Part shown: in pieces, positions 19,901 through 24,104 of the stretch | Layout of the letters: each line of letters begins with the position of its first letter | Numbering within the stretch: the stretch's first letter is position 1 | NCBI GenBank assembly: GCA_029564595.1 | Contig: JAKQPS010000174.1 | Coordinates: 1-24,104 of the forward strand | Source: a bacterium | Lineage (GTDB): Bacteria; UBP15; UBA6099 | Direction: 5' to 3' | Length of the DNA: 24,104 bases | Notes under the pieces: generated by a model | Database searches by the model: none | Seen by the model: the letters and a program-made list of their open reading frames with translations, nothing else | What the model was told of the DNA's origin: nothing | Position numbers and translations under genes: made by a program

Positions 19901-22900
19901 CATTTCCGGCAATCTTCATGTCGAGGTGGGCGGGAAACCGAGCAATTCTGTGCCATATGCGATAATCGCTCCTTCAATATCAATAACTTCACCAGCGAAC
20001 GGCGATGTTTTTGATATGGATGCTGACACGGATGGAAACACTCGAAACGGGATACAGATAAATGTTTCGGCCACTACCGATGTATCTGATGGAAAAACAG
20101 TATTGCTTCAGGTCGCTGACAAGGAACCCGTCAGCGCCAAAGTGATTTCCGGTGTGGTCACGTTTAATACCGTGACTCTCTATCCGCCCGACACAACCAT
20201 AAAGGTATATTATCTCGATCAGATGAACGGCGACTACGCCGAAGATTCGGTTTCCGTCACCGTATCGCTGCCGTACGAATCACCAAGCGATATTGTATAT
20301 ACAAAATCGGGTGAACCGGTGCCGACCCTCATAATGGGACAGCAGGTCATGCTACCCACAAAACAATTATCCATTTATGATGCGCAAACGAAACAATCCG
20401 TTCCCGTTCAAAATACGTCGAACGGCGACATGCCGTCATGGAGGGCCGACGGAGATAAGATTGTATTTGTGAGATCAGTTAATATATGGGATTCGAATGA
20501 CCCATTTTCGCCATGCATATTTTGTCCGGCCTACCTCTATGTCTCCGTGCTTGGAACAGGAACATCTTATCCGGTGCAAATCCAAAGCGATGGAGGCGCT
20601 GAAAATATTGAGGCGTTAAATCCATCATGGTCGCCGGATGGAGCAAGAATCGCATACTTTCACGACACGGCGTCTGGATTCCCTCACTCATCCAGTCTTT
20701 CCGTTATATCCATAGACGAGAACGGACTTGTTACAGACGGCCCCAGGCTCATTGCTGCAAACATCCGTCATATGGGCAATCCATCTGCGGTATGGTCTCC
20801 GAATGGCAAATATCTGATCTTTCCCGGATCGGTGGACCTCGGAGAAGGTTCTCTTGCGCTTGCCTCATTCGAAGAAGACGGCGGCGAAGTTCGAATCAAA
20901 ACAAAAACAACGGGAATAAAGGCGAATGCGGTGGATTGGATGCCTATGTCGGAGGATATTCTCGGAAACAGCGTGTTATTTCTGCATCTGACCAATTTGC
21001 CGACGGGCGTCTCTTTTCCGATTTATCTGCAAGAGGAACCGGATTTCATAGTTGGCGCCTCCGTCGGGCTGAGCGGTAAAGAACTCATATATACTGACTA
21101 TGCTGTGCCGAATAGGTATAGCTCGTATTTAGTCGATCTTGCGACTCTTAAACGCACTACCACAGGCGATGTCTTGCTAAACCCGGATTGGCGCAAACCA
21201 AGGCAGCCGATATACAACAGTACGCCACCACAAATAAAGAACCTATGGCCTGCCGACGGAGCTTTTGTCAATACAAAAGCCCCCAAGATCAGCGCAAATA
21301 TTCTCGATGACATGCCTCCTTATGTTTGCGCCGTTGAATCGATTGCGCTTACGGTTAACGGAATCGACGTTTCGAATAAGGCCGCTTATAATCCTACCAC
21401 AGGGGCATTTTCATACAACACTTCTATGGATTTCGAATTTGATTATCTCGAAACGGTCTCTTATTCGATTAGAGCAACTGATTGCGTTGGCAATAGCACG
21501 GATATCATATCCGGCGCGTTCACCATAAATGACCCGCCCGCTATCTCTCAGATTTCCCCTCCGGAAGGAGGAGCGGTCAGATCGCAGAGCGTTAAGATTT
21601 CAGCTTCTATCCGTGATACGCAGGGAATAAAACCGGATTCGATCAGATACGAAGTGTCGGGAATCGGGGAAATACCGGGGATATACAACCGCGAGAAAAA
21701 CACCGCTGAAATCCAGATTGCTCTTGGGGAGGGAACCAAACTAATAAAATTGAAGGCCGAGGATATATATGGCTATAAGGCGGAAAGTGTCTGGAGTTTT
21801 ATTGTTGACCGCACAAGCCCACAGATCAAAAGCAGTTCGCCTGCCGCTACGTTCAATTATTTGCCTTCTCTTCCATCCGAGATAACAATAACGCCTATCG
21901 ACAACGAAAGCGGTATCGATCCTTATTCTCCCAAGACAGCTTTATATCTAATTAAGAACGGGATCAACTTCAAGCTGCCGCTCGACGAACAGTCAAAGAT
22001 GAGTGGTATTCTCAATTACAAGTTGCAGGCCACGTCCGATCCCTATTTTGATGTGGAGACGGGTTACGTTCTGAGAGCGGACATATACGACCGCGCCGGA
22101 AACGGTGTATCTCACAATATGACAATAGTTTACGATGCCACAAAACCTCAGGTATACATGCAACGCCCGCTTAACGGCTCTCTCGTGAACGATCCTTTTA
22201 TCGAACTGGTTATAGAAGATTCCATAAGCAATGCGGATGAGATGGAATTCATGAAATTTCAATTACTCTCCGGCGGAACAGTCGCAAACTGCGTCCCGAG
22301 GAAGGTCAACAAAAACACGGTGTCATGCGATCCCAGGCTTCCCGACGGATCACAGATTCCCGACGGCCCCTATCGACTTCACATAATAGTCTCCGACCAG
22401 GCGGGTAATGTTTTAAATGACAACTCAATGACTTTTACACTTGATAGAAGCCTTTCGGATGACGATCTCGTAAATCCTGAAATATCAGAGTTCAATATTA
22501 CGCCAAGAATGTTAAATCTTTTCGATGATAACGGCGATAACGACACAGCGAATATAGGTTTCAATCTGGCGGTGCAGTCCGATGTGACGGTTTCCATCCA
22601 TGCCTTGGACTATTCAATGAAGCCAGTATATCCTCCGGTGAGGGTTATAACATCACTTTCCATGAGCCCGGCGACCAACAGCATCATCTGGGATGGAAAG
22701 GACAGCAACGGGAATATTGTTCCAGACGGAGCTTATTTATTCAGAGTTTCCGCCACTGACTCCGGCGGAACCGGCGGAACGTATTACCTTCAGGATCAGA
22801 GAGAGGGACCTTCCGTCGTCGGGATTGACGAGGAAAAGGAATTTTCGCCGCCTGAAAACAATGGCATAGATTTCAATTTCTCTTTTAATATTCCTTCTTA

Positions 22901-24020
22901 TCTAACAATTTCCGTCCTTCGTGACACCGGAGAGATCGTCAGGCATGTGACGTATTATGAGGCGTTTGGCACGGAGTATTATCATGAAATATGGGATGGT
23001 CGAGACTCTTCGGAGGGAATAATCGCTCCGGGAACCGAATTTCGGCTTACCGCCGTGCCTCAAGCGCTGCCACTGAACTCCGTGGTGATGAGAGGCAACA
23101 CCCCGTCCATCGGACTTCCGGATTCTCCGGTCCTGATAGTGGGCGGAAATAATGAAACAACATCTGTTGAATACACACTTTCCGGCGCTGGATGTGCCGA
23201 GGGATGCGAGATTTCTGTGAGAGTTCTTGATAAGTATGGGAACGAAATCGGGACACTGCTATCCAACGAACTCAAATCATCGGGCGGCAATTATTCCATC
23301 AACTGGAACGGCTCATTCCCTTTTCCAGGTGGGAATACCCTCCCCGACGGACTGTACACGCTGGCGTTTGATGCCGTGAATAAAAGCCCCTACTCTCTGA
23401 AAGCGAAAACCAGATATCTTTCCGTTCAGATTGTCACCCCGGTTGTATTCGTCAGAAACGACGGTTTTTATGTTATAACTCCTGACGGCATCGAAGTAAC
23501 ATCGGCAGTTGAGGATTCTTCGAAAGCAATTGAGATTGCGCCTTTTGGAATGGATCATCTCTGGAAAGGTGTGGTACCGGATACATCACCCGGCCCGCAC
23601 ACGTTCACGGTAGAGTTATTAAACAGGTCGATTTCCTCTGGCGTGCCTTTCACCGTAAGCAAGAACTATGTATTCCACGCGCCGATAAACCTGATGGTGG
23701 ACAGGGATGATTTCCATCCGGGATCGGAAACGATAGGCGTTTCATTCAATGTTGAATATGCCGATCAGTACAGCATTGGGTTATATAGGAGAATTCCAGA
23801 TCAACCTGTCACCCTTAACGATCCCTCCAACCTTGAACACATAATCAAAGATCACGAACCTGTTTCAGGTTCCGGCGCTCAAAAGATTATCTGGGATGGG
23901 ATGATGAACGGACAGCGAGTCGGCCCGGGAAAGCATGTTCTTGTGCTGTTCCTGCATGTCCCCGGGGTGAATTATGCAATGCCCTATTATGAAAGCTGGA
24001 CTCTTAACGTAGCGGACTGA
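7932..24020 (+). CDS. giant secreted multi-domain Ig-like/propeller protein (5362 aa)
   Basis: The frame opens at TTG 7908, but the ATG at 7932 is preferred: GGAG at 7922-7925 gives 6-base spacing and leaves a typical signal sequence (MNRERNNIPKKM, then a hydrophobic core to about residue 34, AAH). Sec export to the envelope or outside is expected. In order: Ig-like repeats (40-506), ten Cys-rich repeats (507-850), Ig-like modules, a Ser/Thr/Gly linker (about 1045-1115), Big-type modules, a concanavalin-like domain (about 1930-2115), further Ig-like modules often opening with TxPP or SPP, a TIG domain, a YVTN propeller, two TIG domains, a TolB/PD40-type propeller, Ig-like modules, and four FlgD-type modules with IWDG. 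No LPXTG, autotransporter barrel or recognisable sorting tail is seen. Adhesion, surface structure or polysaccharide contact is likely, but this is inference. GC drops sharply near 15.3 kb. TGA ends it at 24020. Confidence 0.9.
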   Translation: MNRERNNIPKKMLPLLAIVFYSAAFLLTVKLLAAHVPTVEITEPAPGEVVSGVIPVSVNYGVDRGNVHTLILLAGSPLAEVERVAVHDQEGSHTFFLDTTNYPDGPLQIKVEACSSSPHQGDHCSDDSVSVVADNIEDDTEAPEIEITSPGAGELVSAAPVVVSAALSDNVAVSPESVIVKLDTQTVTPQCDVTAVSVICALSPSDGRHNITIDCRDTSGNPATQAGVSFTLDTIAPVVSVTSHTDGQTVTAPTADLAGTASDATSGVVSVEINGEAAVLNGNSWSLENFALDEGANVITITAGDAAGHSKVITITINYNPPDTQKPVITIGEPATGALLDAPPVIISAELEDNVAVATASVVVKLDGENITGDCAVTSFSVDCAPSPEDGAHTATINCKDINNNTAVQKSVTFTVDTTTPTAAVTSHSDGQIVVTPAINLSGTASDATSGVVSVKANGEDASLNGNAWSLAGFSLEEGPNAVVIEAEDAAGHAALVAITINYVVPECFNDAGCDDSDAYTEDVCTAPGTADAACSHNHIECQSSADCDDSDAYTADACTAAGTIRSACVHSPIACLSNEDCDDSQQLTLDTCNSPGTAGSSCSHDPLECASDTDCEDENALTIDDCLNPGTMQSECSHVVIACNTNDDCSDGNNYTEDVCVSGGTPGASCNHNIIECLSAADCDDGRALTLDACSGAGTPLSACVNTPIACNTDTDCDDRNAYTLDTCAGGGTIAASCAHAAIRCLTYADCDDSDPLTTDSCVNPGAASSSCSNVKCPVACASAADCDDGNPLTNDVCSNPGDCAAACSHVACAVACTSAAECDDGNPATTDTCAAPGTCGAACSHTPISEPAALTLAITSPSEGLITNNPSITIAGTTTPGATVTINGSPAAVGADGAFSDGVAINKGINTINTVASLGMQRIEKTITVTLDTKAPTVISSDPTDGAEIEIAPSRVAVRIEDNPGGSGLNTTAIRLFLDGEEIAGQYVTTTQSIEAAGIEIQSGRHILHVSASDLAGNTLDQTITFVLAGKGPKVKFLKLPGTSGASASSVVGTSSTDTGGSSFTDSTFAQSISSTPAMESGAVTTTSPSVAGGTSGAATAQSASSGWLDVGQKYNIDTIIELLKEKYPSSDWNLDGRSSPTGAAGGPRDAENAASPIADAKITVSSYPPPTAFSVVGELEAQIDEGDAPVDADSIHVEVDGIAVPHEYAPASNKVKSKVKGLKKGAHNTKVTASDTDGATGMAMSAFTVSAIADTLTFENLTMPGTEIRAGDRFRLRVDSTYQYTPWVVLYNPVIPVSPGTVGSCNAQFFVGDGYSPALIGGTAYSYEGEGIFYTSADREGRAASRVYAATPVDAFDELGNGNCLFSSNSMTVVNGPVAPHLDSATFKKATDPAAKVISLGDEYTITASGSPGVVNADYWLIDPEQIEGSGVLGAAVDSGVMVETALGSGQYALMVPRTLNNVTPPGKSPARFLLALVRPRAWNADIPPAVSDILYIGPAPAPVFNVVEVSNSDHPGEPLRHGQRYRIRIQGDVDYAHRDHLKVVLINSDRFYPGWKPYYGTGLFIPGTESGYNTGLNWMDPNIYGPGVYEAEGFMPPLSDSDGQTVSNVRAVVTAASYFDYAVSSPVPAEQAQPPVSVENIRFINKDHPDWTTVAASETVRVEAEAAPGLSLDCLVSAASFTGGENTEPVVSKAMTEGPSGKYSCEGAVATRPDVNGAPADFLMAKTISSGSFADMADDLLTFRDAVREVHFRNLTRPGAADIAPGERFEITAAGQSGLSDIYGSILDAALFHSAQQGPFQPTDRLIEDTPGNYRIEAALATVPYGVKAVRAAIGDPNSPVKPVVSTEILAVVHAEPPKPPEITHVNNVLVSGGEVTSDSFSPVVTGTAEPDSTVKIYEFTEGAGVEIYPVPNGLSLSASFIPGSFLYDDFGDSTYSENLWHFNTSEGVRAEIVNGVLEAEPSPTVPVWMESRIPAVAQGDFYVQFSIKTPLAQMGSSDFFHFGVPATAGGPSPFQIYWQGGGRIEIRYQSGVSTYHQHVPPTPDTWYIIRMDYNSNANTVSLSIDGAQIATSDPVAGFNDEQAGFFLSFFMNAGAGHRAILLDVVETSLILPSGYKISGPALVMNGVAYDGFGTGDGMLMSPCKEGPTPLPALDQCVTGGKDIRAFLVTATDVMVEGGTIVPELKVTFYTAGDPSVPGNDQYAFIKQFFDMITGQFIGGYGIDGEVVALRAPAAGAPNDYDAVEPLIAQEQLCREVPGQPGSLRWDAARGKYLASYTPLAHNDVNYTDYVIWGRAENQDAPNLISGPDAPVWWADGTDDISAATIHADQEGWDATIYVTEDFFGNLPNGITLTSRADGAIRAKGAGNDYEWNQPALDARNITIAPVESCSRGMFKLIGETVAGESGAFATQVISFDAPGDHIIAARSTKNNFTTKWSDPVVYHLSTGTVDTSPPAIVIISAAPDVISPSNPTSIGVKDAFRFIANIADQSQVDWWFSVMDQSQTNTFWRTNGSAYDMDVAWYGKDTEGAVVQDGIYAGILTAIDNSPAEYSSEKKIYFRVDDTSPSVSIENLIDNQIVYGIVTVYITANDGLNGSGIESIVAAVDSDQINIYQAGPGYAAVWDTTAVPNGVHTISIRAIDRGGNTATQTADIIVANDVTPPIIEFLNPSEAGFFTSDPELMITVRAFDEPGGSGLKNVEWAGSGYPFYVSSTSNPEVFLLRLFGPVTQSSVVPIRIRSKDNNNNSREIDFHWIVDLDEPEITLISPATMGYLNNSMPTIVADIKDIVSGVHSDSLSVQLDGDFINGFQFNEATGRLEATVSLPLSEGLHELVIEAYDMVGNKSIKAVQLGIDTQPPVGDMNPMARPGSFEGIGEYTTDYTVYFTWDPIYDNTGGSGILTYLAEIRDGTPIDEDAGTDGQDTDEATTDGLVEYCVVAVDMALNYSAPQCDKITIAVGVPTISNVADSPDPISPKNVVSGKNTNDYTTITADVVGTDPSYTWVVQIFKDMNDMVAELPLTGPGSGTIVSAEWMGKRYPQDSYVDDGLYYYRIIATADGTGVASLPGVGTITVDNAYPEPMIVAPTDNANIKDDYYTVFIEVKEDVGIEVVVIMVDGIVRGAAQWAYDKSNGIKVYTYNWNVAAEGAGNHNLVALVADKAKNTKADDVNIKFGQIPAPEVSIISPLNNDAVKGQAPVNVHFELKEGKVKRLEFYTSADGANYTLAGSHSYPNNNRPSSGGYQFVLDTANPSNGYFDGLYYLKVVAIKSSLSAESAPVKILIDNTPPVISEVSPQNGGVLTPMTGKDSLQVLIIARLSDGGGSGLRNTASLSINGATSAVPIINFSGSMAIFNSQSLSLGKYLVTLMVSDIAGNTTQYSWVFSVGVKPEIASLCPVSGPAGSQVTLAVKGFPVDPENVKFYINYPNYSSIPASVTKYEMEIVSFASDTLVVRLPQSLPPSDPNDPNGLPFINAYFPGAYPNIPFVTKGKYFRILERPYGERMYVANTGSRNISVIDLDSGEEVATIGQDQGLITGDGKYGGLTDVLMIPDGKYVYALNGGDGLPDDKRKLNVIDTVCNTVISTIDGVSGYELLMSPEGDKLYAADLSRGVFILDAQQTASQPVSAVVGFSSFVLGMNTRFGMDGADIYTIKDAHYSIDDEALLTDPDNCVRKRIPSLFSGDITDDVFSGDLTPDGKYIVGGWGDDKGLNYYIRVFRTESGSLTNSYPLGAKKPEFLRIHPDGKYIYVLSSSNLFIIDLRKIIKNSPGDPIVSKNIPGSPSNITFSNDGGIAYVMLKSSNVRPQVSGGDLDSVLLIDHESSIRDGEIRILREITVGDRPVDIAFVPPAAPRIDSINTSQGYAGQQVVVTGINFSENADHNIVMFGSARGQVFAATSTTELTVRIPSDAKTGYLYVARAGIVSNKIPFSVLPPVIDAMYPENNLRAGQTVLIRGNGFSEIANENNVYFNDIKAELTSASFSTLTVIVPFKSISGNLHVEVGGKPSNSVPYAIIAPSISITSPANGDVFDMDADTDGNTRNGIQINVSATTDVSDGKTVLLQVADKEPVSAKVISGVVTFNTVTLYPPDTTIKVYYLDQMNGDYAEDSVSVTVSLPYESPSDIVYTKSGEPVPTLIMGQQVMLPTKQLSIYDAQTKQSVPVQNTSNGDMPSWRADGDKIVFVRSVNIWDSNDPFSPCIFCPAYLYVSVLGTGTSYPVQIQSDGGAENIEALNPSWSPDGARIAYFHDTASGFPHSSSLSVISIDENGLVTDGPRLIAANIRHMGNPSAVWSPNGKYLIFPGSVDLGEGSLALASFEEDGGEVRIKTKTTGIKANAVDWMPMSEDILGNSVLFLHLTNLPTGVSFPIYLQEEPDFIVGASVGLSGKELIYTDYAVPNRYSSYLVDLATLKRTTTGDVLLNPDWRKPRQPIYNSTPPQIKNLWPADGAFVNTKAPKISANILDDMPPYVCAVESIALTVNGIDVSNKAAYNPTTGAFSYNTSMDFEFDYLETVSYSIRATDCVGNSTDIISGAFTINDPPAISQISPPEGGAVRSQSVKISASIRDTQGIKPDSIRYEVSGIGEIPGIYNREKNTAEIQIALGEGTKLIKLKAEDIYGYKAESVWSFIVDRTSPQIKSSSPAATFNYLPSLPSEITITPIDNESGIDPYSPKTALYLIKNGINFKLPLDEQSKMSGILNYKLQATSDPYFDVETGYVLRADIYDRAGNGVSHNMTIVYDATKPQVYMQRPLNGSLVNDPFIELVIEDSISNADEMEFMKFQLLSGGTVANCVPRKVNKNTVSCDPRLPDGSQIPDGPYRLHIIVSDQAGNVLNDNSMTFTLDRSLSDDDLVNPEISEFNITPRMLNLFDDNGDNDTANIGFNLAVQSDVTVSIHALDYSMKPVYPPVRVITSLSMSPATNSIIWDGKDSNGNIVPDGAYLFRVSATDSGGTGGTYYLQDQREGPSVVGIDEEKEFSPPENNGIDFNFSFNIPSYLTISVLRDTGEIVRHVTYYEAFGTEYYHEIWDGRDSSEGIIAPGTEFRLTAVPQALPLNSVVMRGNTPSIGLPDSPVLIVGGNNETTSVEYTLSGAGCAEGCEISVRVLDKYGNEIGTLLSNELKSSGGNYSINWNGSFPFPGGNTLPDGLYTLAFDAVNKSPYSLKAKTRYLSVQIVTPVVFVRNDGFYVITPDGIEVTSAVEDSSKAIEIAPFGMDHLWKGVVPDTSPGPHTFTVELLNRSISSGVPFTVSKNYVFHAPINLMVDRDDFHPGSETIGVSFNVEYADQYSIGLYRRIPDQPVTLNDPSNLEHIIKDHEPVSGSGAQKIIWDGMMNGQRVGPGKHVLVLFLHVPGVNYAMPYYESWTLNVAD
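8361..9449 (+). repeat. tandem duplication of a 184-aa Ig-like pair
   Basis: Two copies begin at 8361 (EIEITSPGAGELVS) and 8913 (VITIGEPATGALLD), exactly 552 bases apart. Both contain DNVAV, a two-Cys stretch, then SH-[TS]-DGQ, GTASDATSGVVSV, an NGN-x-WSL turn and AGH before the end. The second copy is slightly shortened by the start of the Cys-rich array. Each copy holds two Ig-like folds of the bacterial Big type, the first with a Cys pair that could form a disulfide. Confidence 0.85.
9450..10484 (+). repeat. array of ten Cys/Asp-rich repeats (34-36 aa)
   Basis: Units start at 9450, 9552, 9654, 9756, 9858, 9960, 10062, 10164, 10272 and 10380. The first seven are exactly 34 aa and the next two 36. 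The pattern is C-x5-[DGE]-C-[DES]-D-x6-T-x-D-x-C-x3-[GP]-x-x5-C-x-H, with four Cys per unit. The Asp cluster (DCDDG or DCDDS) suggests metal binding, probably calcium, and the Cys suggest disulfides after export. Similar DCDDG repeats are known in large surface proteins of Myxococcota and relatives. Units 8 to 10 gain extra Cys (NVKC, GDC, VAC, GTC), departing from the earlier units. Confidence 0.9.
13720..14275 (+). other. concanavalin A-like lectin/glucanase-type domain of the giant protein
   Basis: The segment opens with DDFGDSTYSENLWHF, a common entry to LamG/concanavalin-like folds. It continues with strands around GDFYVQFSIKTP, FHFGV and RIEIRY, then DTWYIIRMDYNSNANTVSLSIDG, the typical strand pair with a bound-ligand edge, and closes with FFLSFFMNAG. 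Such domains often bind glycans. No catalytic acid pair of a glycosidase is evident, so binding rather than cleavage is more likely. Confidence 0.6.
18092..18420 (+). other. IPT/TIG-type domain of the giant protein
   Basis: The segment reads as an IPT/TIG opening (PEIASLCPVSGPAGSQVTLAVKGF) followed by a strand on an unusual residue (VKFYINYPN) and a late FASDTLVVRLP strand. The Pro-x-x-G-x3-G-x2-V-x-[IL] pattern matches the family. It lies immediately before the YVTN propeller and probably acts as a rigid spacer. Confidence 0.55.
18432..19470 (+). other. YVTN/YncE-type beta-propeller of the giant protein
   Basis: Repeats of the YVTN type run through this part: RMYVANTGSRNISVIDLDSG, KYVYALNGG with LNVIDTVCNTVISTIDG, KLYAADLSRGVFILDA, KYIVGGW, KYIYVLSSSNLFIIDL and IAYVMLKSS with SVLLIDHES. 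Phrases like PDGK-Y and SPEGDKLY open blades. This is enough for a propeller of about six or seven blades. These domains mediate protein or ligand contact; no enzyme residues are evident. Confidence 0.75.
19479..19968 (+). other. pair of IPT/TIG domains of the giant protein
   Basis: Two consecutive units follow the TIG pattern: PRIDSINTSQGYAGQQVVV then TGINFSEN, NIVMFG and TELTVRIP; and PVIDAMYPENNLRAGQTVL then RGNGFSEI, NVYFND and STLTVIVP. Each ends in a strand with SN before the next. They separate the YVTN propeller from the next Ig-like module and the second propeller. Confidence 0.8.
20280..21200 (+). other. TolB/PD40-type beta-propeller of the giant protein
   Basis: PD40-like blade signatures are visible: MPSWRADGDKIVFVRS, NPSWSPDGARIAYFHD, SAVWSPNGKYLIFPG and a late LSGKELIYTD, ending LLNPDWRKPRQP. 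The [SV]WSP-[DN]-G pattern is the hallmark of TolB-type blades. Two Cys in CIFCPAYLY sit within one blade. Having this propeller in the same chain as a YVTN propeller is unusual. Confidence 0.75.
22560..23960 (+). other. four C-terminal FlgD-type Ig modules of the giant protein
   Basis: Four modules share the pattern strand, V-x-D/L-x-x-G-x-x-V, then IWDG or NWNG and PDG-x-Y/F: SIIWDGKDSNGNIVPDGAYLF, YHEIWDGRDSSEGIIAPGTEF, SINWNGSFPFPGGNTLPDGLY and KIIWDGMMNGQRVGPGKHVL. The first is preceded by DDNGDNDTANIGFNL, like the NGDG-x-NDT lead-in of FlgD-type domains. In many bacteria such modules lie at the C-terminal ends of secreted proteins, though no sorting signal is recognisable here. Confidence 0.7.
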
Positions 24021-24067
24021 TCTTGCCGGGCGATTTCGGTGTCGGTTCAGTCGAAAGGAACGATGAC

Positions 24068-24104
24068 ATGATAAAGAGGCAAAAATGGATCGCCATAATG
24101 CTGC
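24068..24104 (+). CDS. start of a further gene (cut by the window end), signal-peptide-like
   Basis: After a 47-base gap, AAAGGA (24054-24059) precedes an ATG at 24068 that encodes MIKRQKWIAIML before the window ends. A short basic start followed by hydrophobic residues is the beginning of a signal peptide or membrane anchor. Same strand and short spacing suggest co-transcription with the giant gene. Nothing can be said of its function. Confidence 0.55.
   Translation, partial: MIKRQKWIAIML

Overview
The window looks bacterial: almost every gene has a strong purine-rich Shine-Dalgarno site (GGAGG or GGGAGG), there are no introns, one textbook Rho-independent terminator is present, and the largest protein begins with a Sec-type signal sequence. 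The 34-residue Cys/Asp repeats, IPT/TIG domains, YVTN and TolB-type propellers and FlgD-type Ig domains in that protein are typical of large envelope proteins of Deltaproteobacteria-like and uncultured Gram-negative lineages. I cannot assign a phylum from the sequence alone.

Region 1 (1-956): a small leftward pair encoding a CxxC/CxxC zinc-ribbon-like protein (729-505) and a Lys-rich small protein (472-158). A candidate promoter lies at 781-810. The pair ends at a perfect 20-bp palindrome (146-165). I see no gene in 1-157.

Region 2 (957-6916): a rightward, GC-rich accessory operon. Two small unrecognised proteins (957-1220, 1276-1599) are followed by an orphan tyrosine-recombinase core-binding domain with a histone-like basic tail (1705-2163) and a strong terminator (2171-2216). 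Only 17 bases later a second block begins: two unrecognised proteins (2234-2845, 2877-3608), then, by an ATGA overlap, a 1103-aa fusion of an ATP-dependent DNA-ligase-like nucleotidyltransferase with a Cdc48/PAN-class AAA+ ATPase (3605-6916). This block is the best candidate for an undescribed DNA-processing system.

Region 3 (6926 to about 7714, minus strand): a decayed gene made of homing-endonuclease-associated (HNH_repeat-type) units. It has lost its 5' end and is cut by an in-frame TAG inside its fourth repeat. Its broken edge abuts an AT-rich stretch (7715-7931) that holds the likely promoter of the next gene, so this may be the edge of the accessory island.

Region 4 (7932-24020): one 5362-codon gene for a secreted giant protein. 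In order it has a signal sequence, a tandem 184-aa Ig-like duplication, ten Cys-rich 34-36-aa repeats, more Ig-like modules, a Ser/Thr/Gly linker, a concanavalin-like domain, a sharp fall in GC near 15.3 kb, more Ig-like modules, a TIG domain, a YVTN propeller, two TIG domains, a TolB/PD40-type propeller, more Ig-like modules and four FlgD-type modules. A further gene with a signal-peptide-like start begins at 24068 and runs off the window.
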